DNA from: Flagellimonas zhangzhouensis
Lineage (GTDB): Bacteria > Bacteroidota > Bacteroidia > Flavobacteriales > Flavobacteriaceae
DNA length: 64,000 nt
Assembly: GCF_900102925.1 (NCBI RefSeq)
Contig: NZ_FNKI01000002.1
Span: 806,001-870,000 of the forward strand
Direction: 5' to 3'
Part shown: piece by piece, positions 27,401 to 36,283 of the stretch
Position numbering within the stretch: the stretch's first letter is position 1
Layout: each line of letters begins with the position of its first letter
Made by a program: the position numbers and the translations under genes
Notes under the pieces: model-generated
The model's input: only the letters and a program-made list of their open reading frames with translations
Databases searched by the model: none
What the model was told of the DNA's origin: nothing

Positions 27401-27715
27401 CCATTGGTGATCGCTTCAGGAGCTGGGGCCATTGGTAACCGAACCATTGGTGGTTCTGCCATGGGGGGAATGTTATTGGGTACTTTGATTGGAGTTTTAG
27501 TGATACCTGGGCTGTACTACATTTTTGCAAAAATGGCCGATGGTAAAAATTTGATCAAGGATGAGCATGACGAACCAATGTCCGAAGAATTCTTTAGACA
27601 GAACGATACGGTATTCAGGTTGAAGGCTCGACTTCGATTGTTGAATCAGCGAATGAAAAAAATGACAAATAAATCTGGAAACAAGAATAAACATGAAGAT
27701 CAAGATGAAATATAG
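24446..27715 (+). CDS. RND efflux pump, HAE1/AcrB-like permease
   Basis: A 1,089-residue proton-driven multidrug exporter of the AcrB type. The two repeated halves each have a large periplasmic loop and six transmembrane helices. The start FIHRPVLAIVISVIILFIGSL, the TM4 proton-relay block GIVVDDAIVVVEAV and the C-terminal GLLGKNAVLIVEFA are typical of the hydrophobe/amphiphile subfamily rather than heavy-metal CusA pumps. About 50 extra polar residues close the C-terminus. It overlaps the outer-membrane factor gene by 23 nt. Confidence 0.95.
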   Translation: MFKKFIHRPVLAIVISVIILFIGSLAIKQLPISQFPQIAPTTVNIFIAYPGSSADVLVKSTLIPLETSINGVQGMRYIASDATSAGEGTLRVIFEPGTDPNEAVVRVKTRVDQVMPLLPELVQREGVIITPVQPSMLMYVNLYSDAKDNDEKFLYNYAYTKMIPEIQRINGIASAQILGSRKFAMRVWLKPDRMRAYNVSAEEILEAMQDQSILARPGRLGRSSGKRAQSLEYVLVYQDRYSEPEQYKDIIIKANEEGEILKLGDLADVELGSEFFDIYSNLDGKPSASIVLKQTFGSNGSDVIESVKEKLTELEAEMPPGIDYKISYDVSNFLDASIEQVLHTLRDAFILVAIVVFLFLGDWRSTLIPIIAVPVSLIGAFFVMQLFGLSINLITLFALVLAIGIVVDDAIVVVEAVHMKMEEEHLTPYKAAYAVLGEIGGAIIAITMVMVSVFIPISFMTGPVGVFYRQFSITMAGSIIISALVALTLTPVLCAMMLKNTHGQPRKKSLMNRFIDWFNRGFEKLTGRYVKVLNKVVSRRILTFGVLLAFCAGIFFTNNILPAGFIPSEDQGMIYAIIQTPPGATLERTNEVARKLQAICEETEGVESVSSLAGYEIMTEGRGSNAGTCLINLKPWSQREHSVHEIMEELEEETKDLGAVIEYFEPPAVPGFGSSGGFSMRLLDKTNGTDYHEFERINNDFMDALRERKELTGLFTFYAANYPQYELKINNKAAMQKGVSIGKAMENLNILIGSTYEQGFIRFGRFFKVYTQAAPEYRGMPSDLEKLFVKNEEGEMVPYSAFMTMEKRLGPNEITRYNLYNSAAIRGLPAKGYTSGDAIKAIEEVAAQTLPRGYDVSWEGLSYDEARRGNESLYIFIVVLIFVYLVLAAQYESFLLPLAVILSLPIGIFGSFVMLKSMGLANDVYAQIGMIMLVGLLGKNAVLIVEFAVQKRREGFTILAAAIEGAKVRFRPILMTSFAFIAGLIPLVIASGAGAIGNRTIGGSAMGGMLLGTLIGVLVIPGLYYIFAKMADGKNLIKDEHDEPMSEEFFRQNDTVFRLKARLRLLNQRMKKMTNKSGNKNKHEDQDEI

Positions 27716-29132
27716 TAAAGCATTGTTCATTGGAATGATGGCCTTGGTGCTTTTTTATTCCTGTGTGCCTACACGAGAAATCAGGGATGAGGAAACTGCA
27801 CTGCCTGAGCAATATCAAAACCAGTCCACCGATACCGTAAACACAGCATTGGTGCAATGGAAGGAGTTTTTTCAAGACCCTTACTTGGTTACTTTGATTG
27901 ATTCAGCATTGGTAAAAAACCAAGAGTTGAACATTATGCTGCAACGGGTAGATATGGCCAAGAATAAAATTCAGGCCAAAAAAGGGGAATATTTACCCTT
28001 TGTGAATATCCAAGCAGGAGCAGAAGTGGAGAAAGTAGGGGAGTACACCCGAAATGGAGCTGTGGAGAAAAACTTGGAGGTAAAGGAAGGAGAGGAATTT
28101 CCTGAGCCACTCACCAATTATATGGTGGGGGCTTTTGCCACTTGGGAACTCGACGTTTGGAAAAAACTCCGAAACGAGAAAAAAGCAGCCGTTTATGAGT
28201 ATTTATCAAGTGTTGAGGGTAAAAACTTCATGGTAACGAGCTTGGTAGCGGAGATTGCCGATTCCTATTATGAATTGATGGCCTTGGACAATCAATTGGC
28301 AATCATTGACCAAAACTTGGAAATCCAACAGAACGCCTTGCGCATGGTAAAACTTCAAAAAGAAGCAGCGCGTGCCACCGAATTGGCGGTCAAACGTTTT
28401 CAAGCGGAGGTATTGAAGAACCAAAGCCATAAATATGAGATCCAACAGCAAATTGTGGAGACCGAAAACAAATTGAACTTTTTGTTGGGTCGCTCACCGC
28501 AACATATTGACAGGACTTCGGACAGCTTTATCGATGCCCCCATTGATGCGATTAGTGCGGGAGTGCCATCGCAATTGTTGCAGAATCGTCCAGATGTACG
28601 TCAGGCGGAATATGAGTTGGCAGCGGCTAAATTGGACACCAAAGCGGCAAAAGCCAATTTCTACCCCCAGTTTACCATTAGGGCAGGCTTGGGATTGGAA
28701 GCTTTTGATGTGAAAAATCTGACTACAACTCCCGAATCGGTATTGTATTCAGCGATTGGTGATATGGTGGCTCCTTTGATCAACAGAAATGCGATAAAAG
28801 CGCAATACAAAACTGCAACGGACCGACAGTTGCAAGCGGTGTACGAGTATGAAAAGGCCATTTTGAATGCGTATATCGAAGTGGCGAACCAATTGTCCAA
28901 CATCGACAATTTGAAAAAGAGTTACGAACTCAAAGATGGTCAAGTGCAGGCGTTAACGGAATCCATTGAACTTTCCACTCGTTTGTTCCAATCCGCAAGG
29001 GTGGAATATATCGAGGTGCTTTTGGCACAACGGGAAGCTTTGGAATCCAGAATGGAATTGGTGGAGACCAAAAAAGACCAGTTGCTGGCCCAGGTTAACA
29101 TGTACCGGGCCCTGGGCGGTGGCTGGAATTAA
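27693..29132 (+). CDS. RND efflux outer-membrane factor (TolC/OprM type), lipoprotein
   Basis: A 479-residue outer-membrane channel subunit of the NodT/OprM family. The lipobox L-F-Y-S-C anchors it. The two repeated coiled-coil halves and blocks such as LLQNRPDVRQAEYELAAA, ATWELDVWKKLRNEKKAA and VEYIEVLLAQREAL are typical. The start could be the ATG at 27693 or the one at 27705; both overlap the pump gene and keep the signal. Last gene of the operon, followed by a strong terminator. Confidence 0.93.
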   Translation: MKIKMKYSKALFIGMMALVLFYSCVPTREIRDEETALPEQYQNQSTDTVNTALVQWKEFFQDPYLVTLIDSALVKNQELNIMLQRVDMAKNKIQAKKGEYLPFVNIQAGAEVEKVGEYTRNGAVEKNLEVKEGEEFPEPLTNYMVGAFATWELDVWKKLRNEKKAAVYEYLSSVEGKNFMVTSLVAEIADSYYELMALDNQLAIIDQNLEIQQNALRMVKLQKEAARATELAVKRFQAEVLKNQSHKYEIQQQIVETENKLNFLLGRSPQHIDRTSDSFIDAPIDAISAGVPSQLLQNRPDVRQAEYELAAAKLDTKAAKANFYPQFTIRAGLGLEAFDVKNLTTTPESVLYSAIGDMVAPLINRNAIKAQYKTATDRQLQAVYEYEKAILNAYIEVANQLSNIDNLKKSYELKDGQVQALTESIELSTRLFQSARVEYIEVLLAQREALESRMELVETKKDQLLAQVNMYRALGGGWN

Positions 29133-29187
29133 GAGCCCCAAATCAGTGGTTTGGCCTACTGCCTTGGCTATTGATTTACCCAAAGAG

Positions 29188-29217
29188 AAACCCCGTTTAC
29201 AACTGTAAACGGGGTTT
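29188..29217. terminator. Bidirectional terminator, efflux operon / S9 peptidase
   Basis: AAACCCCGTTTAC (29188-29200) and GTAAACGGGGTTT (29205-29217) form a perfect 13-bp stem with an AACT loop, followed by T-rich sequence. Confidence 0.93.
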
Positions 29218-29256
29218 TATTTTATGTTTGAAATTATTGAGTAAACTTAAAATGCT

Positions 29257-31284
29257 CTATTCTCCTTTATACTTTTCAAACCAAGCCAAAACGGCTGCTA
29301 TTTTAGCAATCAAGTTACTAGGTTTGTTGGCTATACCGTGTCCCGCTCCTGGAATTCGAACCATGGCGGTTTCCACATTTTCCAATTTTAAAGCGGCATA
29401 AAATTGTTCCGATTCTGCAATTGGAGTACGATAATCTTCTTCACCTGTTAACAACATCGTCGGAGTGGTTACATTGCCCACATAGTTTAGAGGAGAACGC
29501 CTAAAATAATTCTCTGGGTCTTCCCAAGGTTTTTTACCAAACCAATATTTGGAGAAAAACTGAACTCCATCTGCATACAAAACAAAACTTGTCCAGTTGA
29601 TTACGGGTTTTGCTACTACGGCTGCTTTGAAACGGTCTGTTTTGCCTACAATCCAAGCCGTAAGCACACCACCGCCAGAACCTCCTGTCACATAAAGGTT
29701 TTCCGTATCCACATATCCTTTTTCCAATAAAGCATCAACCCCAGACATTAAGTCTTCGTAATCGTGATTAGGGTAATCATGGTGAATTAAATTTCCAAAT
29801 TCTTCTCCATAACTGGTACTTCCTCTAGGATTGGTGTACAATACTACATAGCCTGCTGCAGCATACGCTTGAATTTCCGCAGAATATACAGCACCGTAGC
29901 TTGTAAAGGGCCCACCGTGGATTTCCAGAATCATTGGATATTTCTTCGATGGGTCAAAATCGGGAGGAGTAACCACCCAACCTTGAATCTTGCGTTGATC
30001 ATAGCTGGATTCCCACCACATTTCTTCCACCTTGCCCAATTTCTTGAAAGCAAAAAGATCATCGTTTACAGCTGTCAAACGTTTGGTACTTTTGGAATCA
30101 GCAGCACCTAAATCGGATGGATGCGAAGTATCACCAATTGTATAGGCAAACTTATTATTGCTTGAAGCTGAAAAGCTAGCTGCATTGTAGGGCCTTCCCA
30201 AAGAAAGCCCTCCCAAACCATCCGTAATTTCGGAAACGTTACCTGATAAACTCATAGAAGCCAATTTGCCTATACCTTGGTCGGTATAGATAAAATAGAA
30301 TCCGTTGCCTTTGCTGTTCCAAACCATATCCTCTACATCTCTATCAAAATCACCAGAAATTAATTTTGAATCTGTACCATCGACGTTGATCACATATAAT
30401 TGGGTAAGTTGATACCCTTGAAGTTTGTCGTCGTAGCCCAAATAGGCAATTTTAGAACCATCGGGAGACAAAACGGGGTGGGCGTCTGGTCCGTAGCGGT
30501 CAGTCAATGGTGTGATTTTTCCATCAACCGTGCTGATTTTATAGATTTCGCTATCTGCTGGTTCCATTTCCTCATCCTTGTGGAAATTAGCATTAAAATA
30601 CAGATGTGTATTGTCTTTCGCCCAAATTGGTCCACCGTGTTCAAATTCTGTAAAGGTGAGTTGTTTTGGAGTTCCACCGCTGATAGGCAATGTAAATAAC
30701 TGAGTGTTTCCACCTTTATAATAGCCAGCACCATCACCGCGATAGTTCATTTTATCAATGTATTTTGGTGGATCATTCCATTTGGCACCCTCAGGTTTGG
30801 CGGGCATTTTAATGATGGATTTATTGGCTTCGGGTACAAACATGTTGAATGCCAATGTAGTGTCATCGTATGACCAAGAAACCTGCCCAGGCGATTGTGG
30901 TGTGTTGGTCAACGCCATGGTTTCTTTAGTGTCCAACCACATCAGATATAGCTTCATTTTATCATCAGCCATATTCGATTTAAAAACGATTTTGGTACCA
31001 TCGTGAGACCATTTTGGTGAGAAATCGTTGTGATTTCCTGTCGTCAAAGGTCGATTGTTGGAACCATCAAAATTAATGATCCAAAGGTTGGACAGGTTGC
31101 GGTCGGTCATCACATCCTTAAAATTGCGAACGTAGATGATTTTAGATCCATCTGGAGAAATTTGAGGGTCGGAAACGTATTCCATGTTAAAAATGTCCAG
31201 CAGTTCTAAATTGGATTGTACTTGACTGAATCCCAAAGGGATTATGGCCACAAATAGGAGTAGTGTGGCTACTAATTTTTTCAT
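29257..31284 (-). CDS. S9 family peptidase, exported
   Basis: A 675-residue prolyl-oligopeptidase-type serine peptidase, probably an acylaminoacyl-peptidase or dipeptidyl-peptidase relative. The signal peptide (MKKLVATLLLFVAIIPLGFSQ) is followed by an N-terminal beta-propeller with TolB-like blades (SPDGSKIIYVRNF, SPKWSHDGTKIVF, LSPDGSKIAYLGYD). The C-terminal alpha/beta hydrolase has VTGGSGGGVLTAW with the nucleophile Ser; LLTGEEDYRTPIAESEQF and PGAGHGIANKP supply the Asp and His. Confidence 0.92.
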   Translation of the reverse strand: MKKLVATLLLFVAIIPLGFSQVQSNLELLDIFNMEYVSDPQISPDGSKIIYVRNFKDVMTDRNLSNLWIINFDGSNNRPLTTGNHNDFSPKWSHDGTKIVFKSNMADDKMKLYLMWLDTKETMALTNTPQSPGQVSWSYDDTTLAFNMFVPEANKSIIKMPAKPEGAKWNDPPKYIDKMNYRGDGAGYYKGGNTQLFTLPISGGTPKQLTFTEFEHGGPIWAKDNTHLYFNANFHKDEEMEPADSEIYKISTVDGKITPLTDRYGPDAHPVLSPDGSKIAYLGYDDKLQGYQLTQLYVINVDGTDSKLISGDFDRDVEDMVWNSKGNGFYFIYTDQGIGKLASMSLSGNVSEITDGLGGLSLGRPYNAASFSASSNNKFAYTIGDTSHPSDLGAADSKSTKRLTAVNDDLFAFKKLGKVEEMWWESSYDQRKIQGWVVTPPDFDPSKKYPMILEIHGGPFTSYGAVYSAEIQAYAAAGYVVLYTNPRGSTSYGEEFGNLIHHDYPNHDYEDLMSGVDALLEKGYVDTENLYVTGGSGGGVLTAWIVGKTDRFKAAVVAKPVINWTSFVLYADGVQFFSKYWFGKKPWEDPENYFRRSPLNYVGNVTTPTMLLTGEEDYRTPIAESEQFYAALKLENVETAMVRIPGAGHGIANKPSNLIAKIAAVLAWFEKYKGE

Positions 31285-31311
31285 GAGAATTGAATTAGAA
31301 AGTTTGATTCT

Positions 31312-31339
31312 TAAATGTACGGAATTATTCTATCCCAAA
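31312..31339 (-). promoter_or_regulatory. Candidate promoter of the S9 peptidase gene
   Basis: On the minus strand TTTG (31339-31336), 16-nt spacer, TACATTTA (31319-31312), one mismatch from the -7 consensus. The start codon at 31284 gives a leader of about 20 nt. Confidence 0.4.
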
Positions 31340-31354
31340 TAATAATGAGAGTTT

Positions 31355-31490
31355 GTCATGACGAGTTCAGTCGAGACATATATACAATGTGTCTTTCACT
31401 TGCTCCTTCGACTGCGCTCAGGATGACAGCTCAAGGTCCTTTAAGGCAAATAAATAATCAAACAATCCAGCCTTGAGCGGAGTCGAAAGG
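31355..31490. repeat. Cluster of dispersed repeats between S9 and ChaN genes
   Basis: Three partial copies of one repeat lie here: a diverged forward copy (31355-31376, GTCAT...CAGTCGAGA), a good inverted copy CCTTCGACTGCGCTCAGGAT plus GACA (31405-31428), and a short fragment CCTTGAGCGGAGTCGAAAGG (31471-31490). The first two face each other and could pair in RNA. Confidence 0.6.
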
Positions 31491-31502
31491 CCTTGTTTCA
31501 CG

Positions 31503-32354
31503 TTAATACGTTGTGGTCATATTTTTGTCCACACAGATGATGAAATCTGCAATGCCCAAATTTTCCTCCGCCAATTGATGTACGTCTTCTTGTGTTACTG
31601 TGGAAATAGTTCCGTACGCCAAATCGGGACGCTCCAACATCAAATACCATAAAATACCCTCATAATTATTGGAATGGTACGCACCGTTGTAGTGCATAAA
31701 CAAACTGTTTTCCTTGTAATTTTCAAGGATAAAATGCGCCATGGTGGCATCTTTTATGGCCTGGGCCATGACCAAGGTAGGGCTTCCATGGTCGCCCATC
31801 ATTTTTAAAATATTTTGATAGCCAGGTAACTCAGGATCGTAGGTTATCGGCAAGGGGGCTATCCAAGATTTTTCTTTCGTGGAAAGGGAATCCAAAGTTT
31901 CAAATCCGCCTTTGTACACCATACTGGCATAGCGACGGGGCACATTGGTGGCCACAAAAACAAGTTCATTTTCCTTTGCAAAATCAACCAAAGGAGCATA
32001 ATCGGTTTTATGGTTGGGCCAAAGTCTGGCAACTGTATCCAACGCTTTTGCATCAATTTCTTCAGCTAAGTAAGCGTTGAGCTCATTTTGGTTGTCCGCC
32101 TCAATCATTTCAGCCCCTAAAATCAATGGCTTTTTTAGAAATAGGTCCGACGTCAATTCAAATTGCAACCAATGCGCGATGGGATTGTTATGCAATTCCC
32201 CAAAGAGAATCATATCCTTTTCCTCCAAGGTCTTCAACATCTTTTTGTAGGTAACCTTTTTTCCTTTGGTATTATAAATCACATAAGGTGCTTTTTGGGC
32301 AGATGAAATAAGAATACCAAAAGCGAACGAAAGAAGGAAAAGGAAATTCTTCAT
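31503..32354 (-). CDS. ChaN family protein, exported
   Basis: A 283-residue ChaN/Tiki-like protein. Signal peptide (MKNFLFLLSFAFGILISSAQ), then DMILFGELHNNPIAHWLQ with the family's G-E-x-H, LGAEMIEADNQ, and HFILENYKENSLFMHYNGAYHSNN. Family members bind heme or act as metalloprotease-like domains; which role applies is unknown. It follows gnd by 15 nt on the same strand, so it is co-transcribed, though the functional link to the pentose phosphate pathway is unclear. Confidence 0.88.
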   Translation of the reverse strand: MKNFLFLLSFAFGILISSAQKAPYVIYNTKGKKVTYKKMLKTLEEKDMILFGELHNNPIAHWLQFELTSDLFLKKPLILGAEMIEADNQNELNAYLAEEIDAKALDTVARLWPNHKTDYAPLVDFAKENELVFVATNVPRRYASMVYKGGFETLDSLSTKEKSWIAPLPITYDPELPGYQNILKMMGDHGSPTLVMAQAIKDATMAHFILENYKENSLFMHYNGAYHSNNYEGILWYLMLERPDLAYGTISTVTQEDVHQLAEENLGIADFIICVDKNMTTTY

Positions 32355-32369
32355 ATTATTATTTTATAA

Positions 32370-33782
32370 TTATTTGTTCTCCCACTCCGTGTGAAAAATT
32401 CCCTCACGATCCAAACGCTCGTAAGTATGTGAACCAAAATAATCGCGCTGCGCCTGAATCAAGTTCAAGGGCAAACGACTACTAGTGTACGCATCAAAAT
32501 AGGTTAGGGCGTTCGAAATTCCAGGTAATGGAATTCCATTTGCAGCGCCATAACCCACCAATTCACGGGCAGCATCCACTGTATCTTTTACTTTTTCCAC
32601 AAAAGAGGGAGAGAGCAATAAGTTTCTCAATGCCTCATCGGCTTGGTAGGCTTCGGTAATGTCGGCCAAAAGTGCAGCACGGATAATACATCCCGCTCTC
32701 CAGATTTTTGCTATTTCTCCTAATTCCAATTCGTAACCATACTCTTTGGAGGCATCAGCCAATTGGTGCATACCTTGGGCATAGGTAATGATAAAGGCAA
32801 AATAGAGTGCTTGCTCTGCTTTACTTACAAATTCTTCCTTGTCAACAGCCGCAGGAGTTGGTCTATCGTAGAGTTCGTCTGCTTGAATGCGTTCTTCCTT
32901 TAAGGCTGAAATTTCGCGCATGCTCACCGCCACATCAATAGTTGGTACGGGAATTCCAAGATCCATTGCATTTTGGGATGTCCATTTTCCTGTACCTTTT
33001 TGCTTGGCCTTGTCCAAAATCATATCGACCAAATCATTATCGGTCAGATCGTCTTTTTGTTCAAAGATTTCTGAAGTGATTTCAACCAAGAACGATTGTA
33101 AACGACCTTGGTTCCATTCAGCGAACGTTTGGTGAAGCTCTTCATTGGAAAGTCCACCTGCTTTTTTCAAAAGGTCATAGATTTCGGAGGTCAATTGCAT
33201 CAATCCGTATTCGATACCGTTGTGCACCATTTTCACATAGTTCCCTGCGGATTTTGGTCCTAAATAAGCCACACAAGGTTCACCTTTATATTTGGCGGAA
33301 ACCGCTTCAAAAACTGGTTTCACATGTTGATAAGCATCACGGGAGCCTCCTGGCATTATGCTGGGCCCTTTACGAGCTCCTTCTGCACCACCGGAAACTC
33401 CAGCACCAAAAAAGTTGATACCCTTGTCTTTTAAATAAGCTTCACGACGGTCGGTATCTGTAAAAAAGGAATTTCCTCCGTCAATTATGATATCTCCCTT
33501 ATCCAAATGGGGCAACAATCCCTCGATGACACTGTCTACAATCTTTCCAGCAGGAACCAACAGCATTATTTTTCTTGGGGTGCTCAATCCATCCACAAAG
33601 GTTTTTACATCCGAAGTGGCATTTACTTTTGCCTTGTCACCACCTTCTTCAATCAACGCATTTACTTTTTCCGCATCCAAGTCGTTACCAAAAGCGGTAA
33701 AACCGTTGTCGGCCACGTTCAAAATAAAATTGCGTCCCATTACCCCAAGGCCCACAAGCCCAAAATCATACATATCTGCCAT
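32370..33782 (-). CDS. gnd: 6-phosphogluconate dehydrogenase (NADP-dependent)
   Basis: A 470-residue enzyme that converts 6-phosphogluconate to ribulose 5-phosphate with NADPH. Visible features are the N-terminal Rossmann loop GLVGLGVMGRNFILNVADNG, the IDGGNSFFTDTDRR block, FFGAGVSGGAEGARKGPSIMPGG and YVKMVHNGIEYG with the catalytic Lys. The full family length is present. Divergent from zwf-pgl, so all three oxidative pentose phosphate enzymes lie together. Confidence 0.97.
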   Translation of the reverse strand: MADMYDFGLVGLGVMGRNFILNVADNGFTAFGNDLDAEKVNALIEEGGDKAKVNATSDVKTFVDGLSTPRKIMLLVPAGKIVDSVIEGLLPHLDKGDIIIDGGNSFFTDTDRREAYLKDKGINFFGAGVSGGAEGARKGPSIMPGGSRDAYQHVKPVFEAVSAKYKGEPCVAYLGPKSAGNYVKMVHNGIEYGLMQLTSEIYDLLKKAGGLSNEELHQTFAEWNQGRLQSFLVEITSEIFEQKDDLTDNDLVDMILDKAKQKGTGKWTSQNAMDLGIPVPTIDVAVSMREISALKEERIQADELYDRPTPAAVDKEEFVSKAEQALYFAFIITYAQGMHQLADASKEYGYELELGEIAKIWRAGCIIRAALLADITEAYQADEALRNLLLSPSFVEKVKDTVDAARELVGYGAANGIPLPGISNALTYFDAYTSSRLPLNLIQAQRDYFGSHTYERLDREGIFHTEWENK

Positions 33783-33860
33783 TTTGTTATATTCTTCTAC
33801 TTTTTGTTAAGACTGCCTTAAGGCTGCTCCATTCATCAAAATCGAACCTAAAATAAACCT

Positions 33861-33868
33861 TAAATTTG
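33861..33868 (+). promoter_or_regulatory. Candidate -7 element for zwf
   Basis: TAAATTTG matches TAnnTTTG exactly. It overlaps an upstream in-frame start (33866), which argues that zwf translation begins at 33950 instead. No clear -33 TTG is present. Confidence 0.35.
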
Positions 33869-33949
33869 TCAAGCTCAAAATTAATGGTCTCAATTGATTT
33901 TTCTGCAGATCATTTACGATTTTTGTGCCGTCAGAAACCTAAAAAAACT

Positions 33950-35479
33950 ATGAAGAAGACCGAAAACCAGATGCTCGTTATTTTTGGGGCATCCGGAGAT
34001 TTGACTGCGAGAAAACTGATTCCTGCCCTTTTTAACCTATATATGGCCAAACAACTGCCTGAAAACTTTGTTGTTTTGGGGGCTAGTAGAAGTAATCTCA
34101 GTGATGAAGATTTTAGAAACCGCGTGGTTTTTGAAAGTGAATATTTAAAGGAAAAAATTAAGGATTTAAAAGAGGACGAAATCAATTCCTTTGCCAATAA
34201 AATCTATTATGAAGATTTGGGAGGGGATTATGATACGGATTATGCGCCATTAAGAAAACGTGTGGAAGCCTTAAAGGAGAAACACAATACTTCAGGCAAC
34301 ATCATGTATTACCTGTCTACACCGCCAACCTTGTATGAAACCATTGCAAGTAATTTGGCTGATGCAGGAATGAATACCCAAAACAATGGTTGGAAACGCT
34401 TGATCGTGGAAAAACCATTTGGGTATAGCTTGGATACAGCGAAAGAATTGAATGATGGTCTTCACAAGTATTTTACTGAGCCTCAGATTTACCGAATTGA
34501 CCACTATTTGGGTAAAGAGACCGTACAAAACTTGTTGGTAACCCGTTTTTCCAATAGTATTTTTGAACCACTATGGAACCGAAATTACATCGACCACGTA
34601 GAGATTACCAATGCCGAAAGGGTTGGTGTTGAAAAACGTGGAGGCTATTACGATAAGTCTGGTGCTTTACGTGATATGTTCCAAAACCACTTATTGCAAA
34701 TAGTTTCTTTGGTAGTGATGGAACCACCGATTGGGGCCGAGGCCGAAGAAATACGAAATGAAAAAGTGAAAGCCCTGAAATCACTTCGCGTGATGAAAGA
34801 TGCTGAAACCTTGCATGAAAATACCATTCGAGCGCAATATGTGTCGTCTGTTGTAGATGGAAAGCCTGTAAAAGGCTATCGTGAGGAAGATGGGGTTGAC
34901 CCGAATTCGACCACGGAGACCTTTGCTGCCATTAAATTTTATGTGGATAACTGGCGTTGGCATGGCGTTCCGTTCTATGTGAGAACAGCCAAGCGAATGC
35001 CAACCAAGGTTACTGAAATTGTCATTCATTTTAAGCAACCGCACCACCAGATTTTTAGTGAAGCTGGGATGCAGCGTGATAACAAATTAGTAATTCGAAT
35101 TCAGCCTGATGAGGGAATCCTGATCAAGTTTGGAGTGAAAGTACCTGGTCAAGGCTTTAGGGTGGAGCGTGCTAATTTGGACTTCTACTATTCGAGCTTG
35201 GCGGAAACCTACGTGATGGATGCCTACGAACGTTTATTGTTGGATGCCATGCAAGGTGATGCAACCCTATATGCCCGTGCCGATGAGGTGGAGGCTGCAT
35301 GGGAGTTCGTGGATCCAATTCTTAACTATTGGAAAGAGGGCAAAGATGTTCGCATGTATGGTTATGCCGCTGGGGTCTGGGGTCCAGAAAATTCAGATGA
35401 ACTATTTGATGGACATGGTTTTTGGCGTAATCCAAGTGAGAATTTAGCCGATGACCCAGGCTATTGTGTGATTTGCTAA
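33950..35479 (+). CDS. zwf: Glucose-6-phosphate 1-dehydrogenase
   Basis: A 509-residue enzyme that makes 6-phosphogluconolactone and NADPH. The dinucleotide loop VIFGASGDLTARKLIPAL, the substrate-binding RIDHYLGKETVQNLL with the catalytic His, and GALRDMFQNHLLQI are unmistakable. I chose the ATG at 33950 (MKKTENQM) because the 28 residues upstream are unlike the family and precede the likely transcription start. It leads an operon with pgl, 78 nt apart. Confidence 0.97.
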   Translation: MKKTENQMLVIFGASGDLTARKLIPALFNLYMAKQLPENFVVLGASRSNLSDEDFRNRVVFESEYLKEKIKDLKEDEINSFANKIYYEDLGGDYDTDYAPLRKRVEALKEKHNTSGNIMYYLSTPPTLYETIASNLADAGMNTQNNGWKRLIVEKPFGYSLDTAKELNDGLHKYFTEPQIYRIDHYLGKETVQNLLVTRFSNSIFEPLWNRNYIDHVEITNAERVGVEKRGGYYDKSGALRDMFQNHLLQIVSLVVMEPPIGAEAEEIRNEKVKALKSLRVMKDAETLHENTIRAQYVSSVVDGKPVKGYREEDGVDPNSTTETFAAIKFYVDNWRWHGVPFYVRTAKRMPTKVTEIVIHFKQPHHQIFSEAGMQRDNKLVIRIQPDEGILIKFGVKVPGQGFRVERANLDFYYSSLAETYVMDAYERLLLDAMQGDATLYARADEVEAAWEFVDPILNYWKEGKDVRMYGYAAGVWGPENSDELFDGHGFWRNPSENLADDPGYCVIC

Positions 35480-35557
35480 GGGAAATATCAATTACCAACA
35501 AACAATTTGCAATGAACAATGTCCAAATTGGGGATGTTGGAATTAAAATTATAGATA

Positions 35558-36283
35558 ATGGATCTAAGGATTTTTAAAGATAAACAAGAGGTTGCCGAGC
35601 AGTTTTCTGCCTATTTTGTGGAGCAAACAAAAGGAAAGGAAGCTTTTCATGTGGCGCTTTCAGGTGGAAGCACTCCAAAAATTGTATTTGATGTGTTGGC
35701 TGAAAAGTTTGCAGGTCAAGTAGATTGGAGCAAAGTACATTTTTATTGGGGTGATGAGCGTTGTGTTCCCCCAACCGATGACGAGAGCAATTACAAAATG
35801 ACGGTGGAGCACCTTTTTTCAAAAATTGAGGTGCCACAAGAAAACATCAATCGTATTTTGGGTGAAAAAGACCCAAATCCAGAAGCCATGCGTTATGCCA
35901 ATTTGTTAGAAATTGATTTGGATCGAGTGGAAGAAGTGCCTCAATTTGATTTGGTGATTTTGGGAATGGGCGATGATGGCCATACCGCATCTATTTTTCC
36001 ACATGAAATTGAACTTTGGGATTCGGAAGACCATTGCGTAGTGGCCACACACCCAGAGTCAGGTCAAAAAAGAGTTTCCTTAAATGGAAAAGTGATCAAT
36101 ACTTCCAAGGAAGTGGCATTTTTGGTAACTGGTGCTTCAAAAGCTGAAAAAGTGGAAGCTGTGATTGAAAAAACGGAGGGTTTTGAGCAATACCCAGCGT
36201 CTTTGGTGCAACCAACATCAGGAAATCTTGTATGGTTTTTGGATGAGGAAGCTGCCAGTAAGCTTAATCAAAATCCATCTTAA
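35558..36283 (+). CDS. pgl: 6-phosphogluconolactonase (SOL/DevB type)
   Basis: A 241-residue hydrolase converting 6-phosphogluconolactone to 6-phosphogluconate. The family blocks VALSGGSTPKIVFDVL, FYWGDERCVPPTDDESNYKM and LVILGMGDDGHTASIFP are all present. It lies downstream of zwf. Its last 20 nt overlap the end of the convergent thioesterase gene. Confidence 0.95.
   Translation: MDLRIFKDKQEVAEQFSAYFVEQTKGKEAFHVALSGGSTPKIVFDVLAEKFAGQVDWSKVHFYWGDERCVPPTDDESNYKMTVEHLFSKIEVPQENINRILGEKDPNPEAMRYANLLEIDLDRVEEVPQFDLVILGMGDDGHTASIFPHEIELWDSEDHCVVATHPESGQKRVSLNGKVINTSKEVAFLVTGASKAEKVEAVIEKTEGFEQYPASLVQPTSGNLVWFLDEEAASKLNQNPS

Noticed and set aside
33815..33830. The palindrome GCCTTAAGGC between gnd and zwf as an operator.
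   Set aside because: It is short, not centred on a recognisable promoter and has no second copy in the window.
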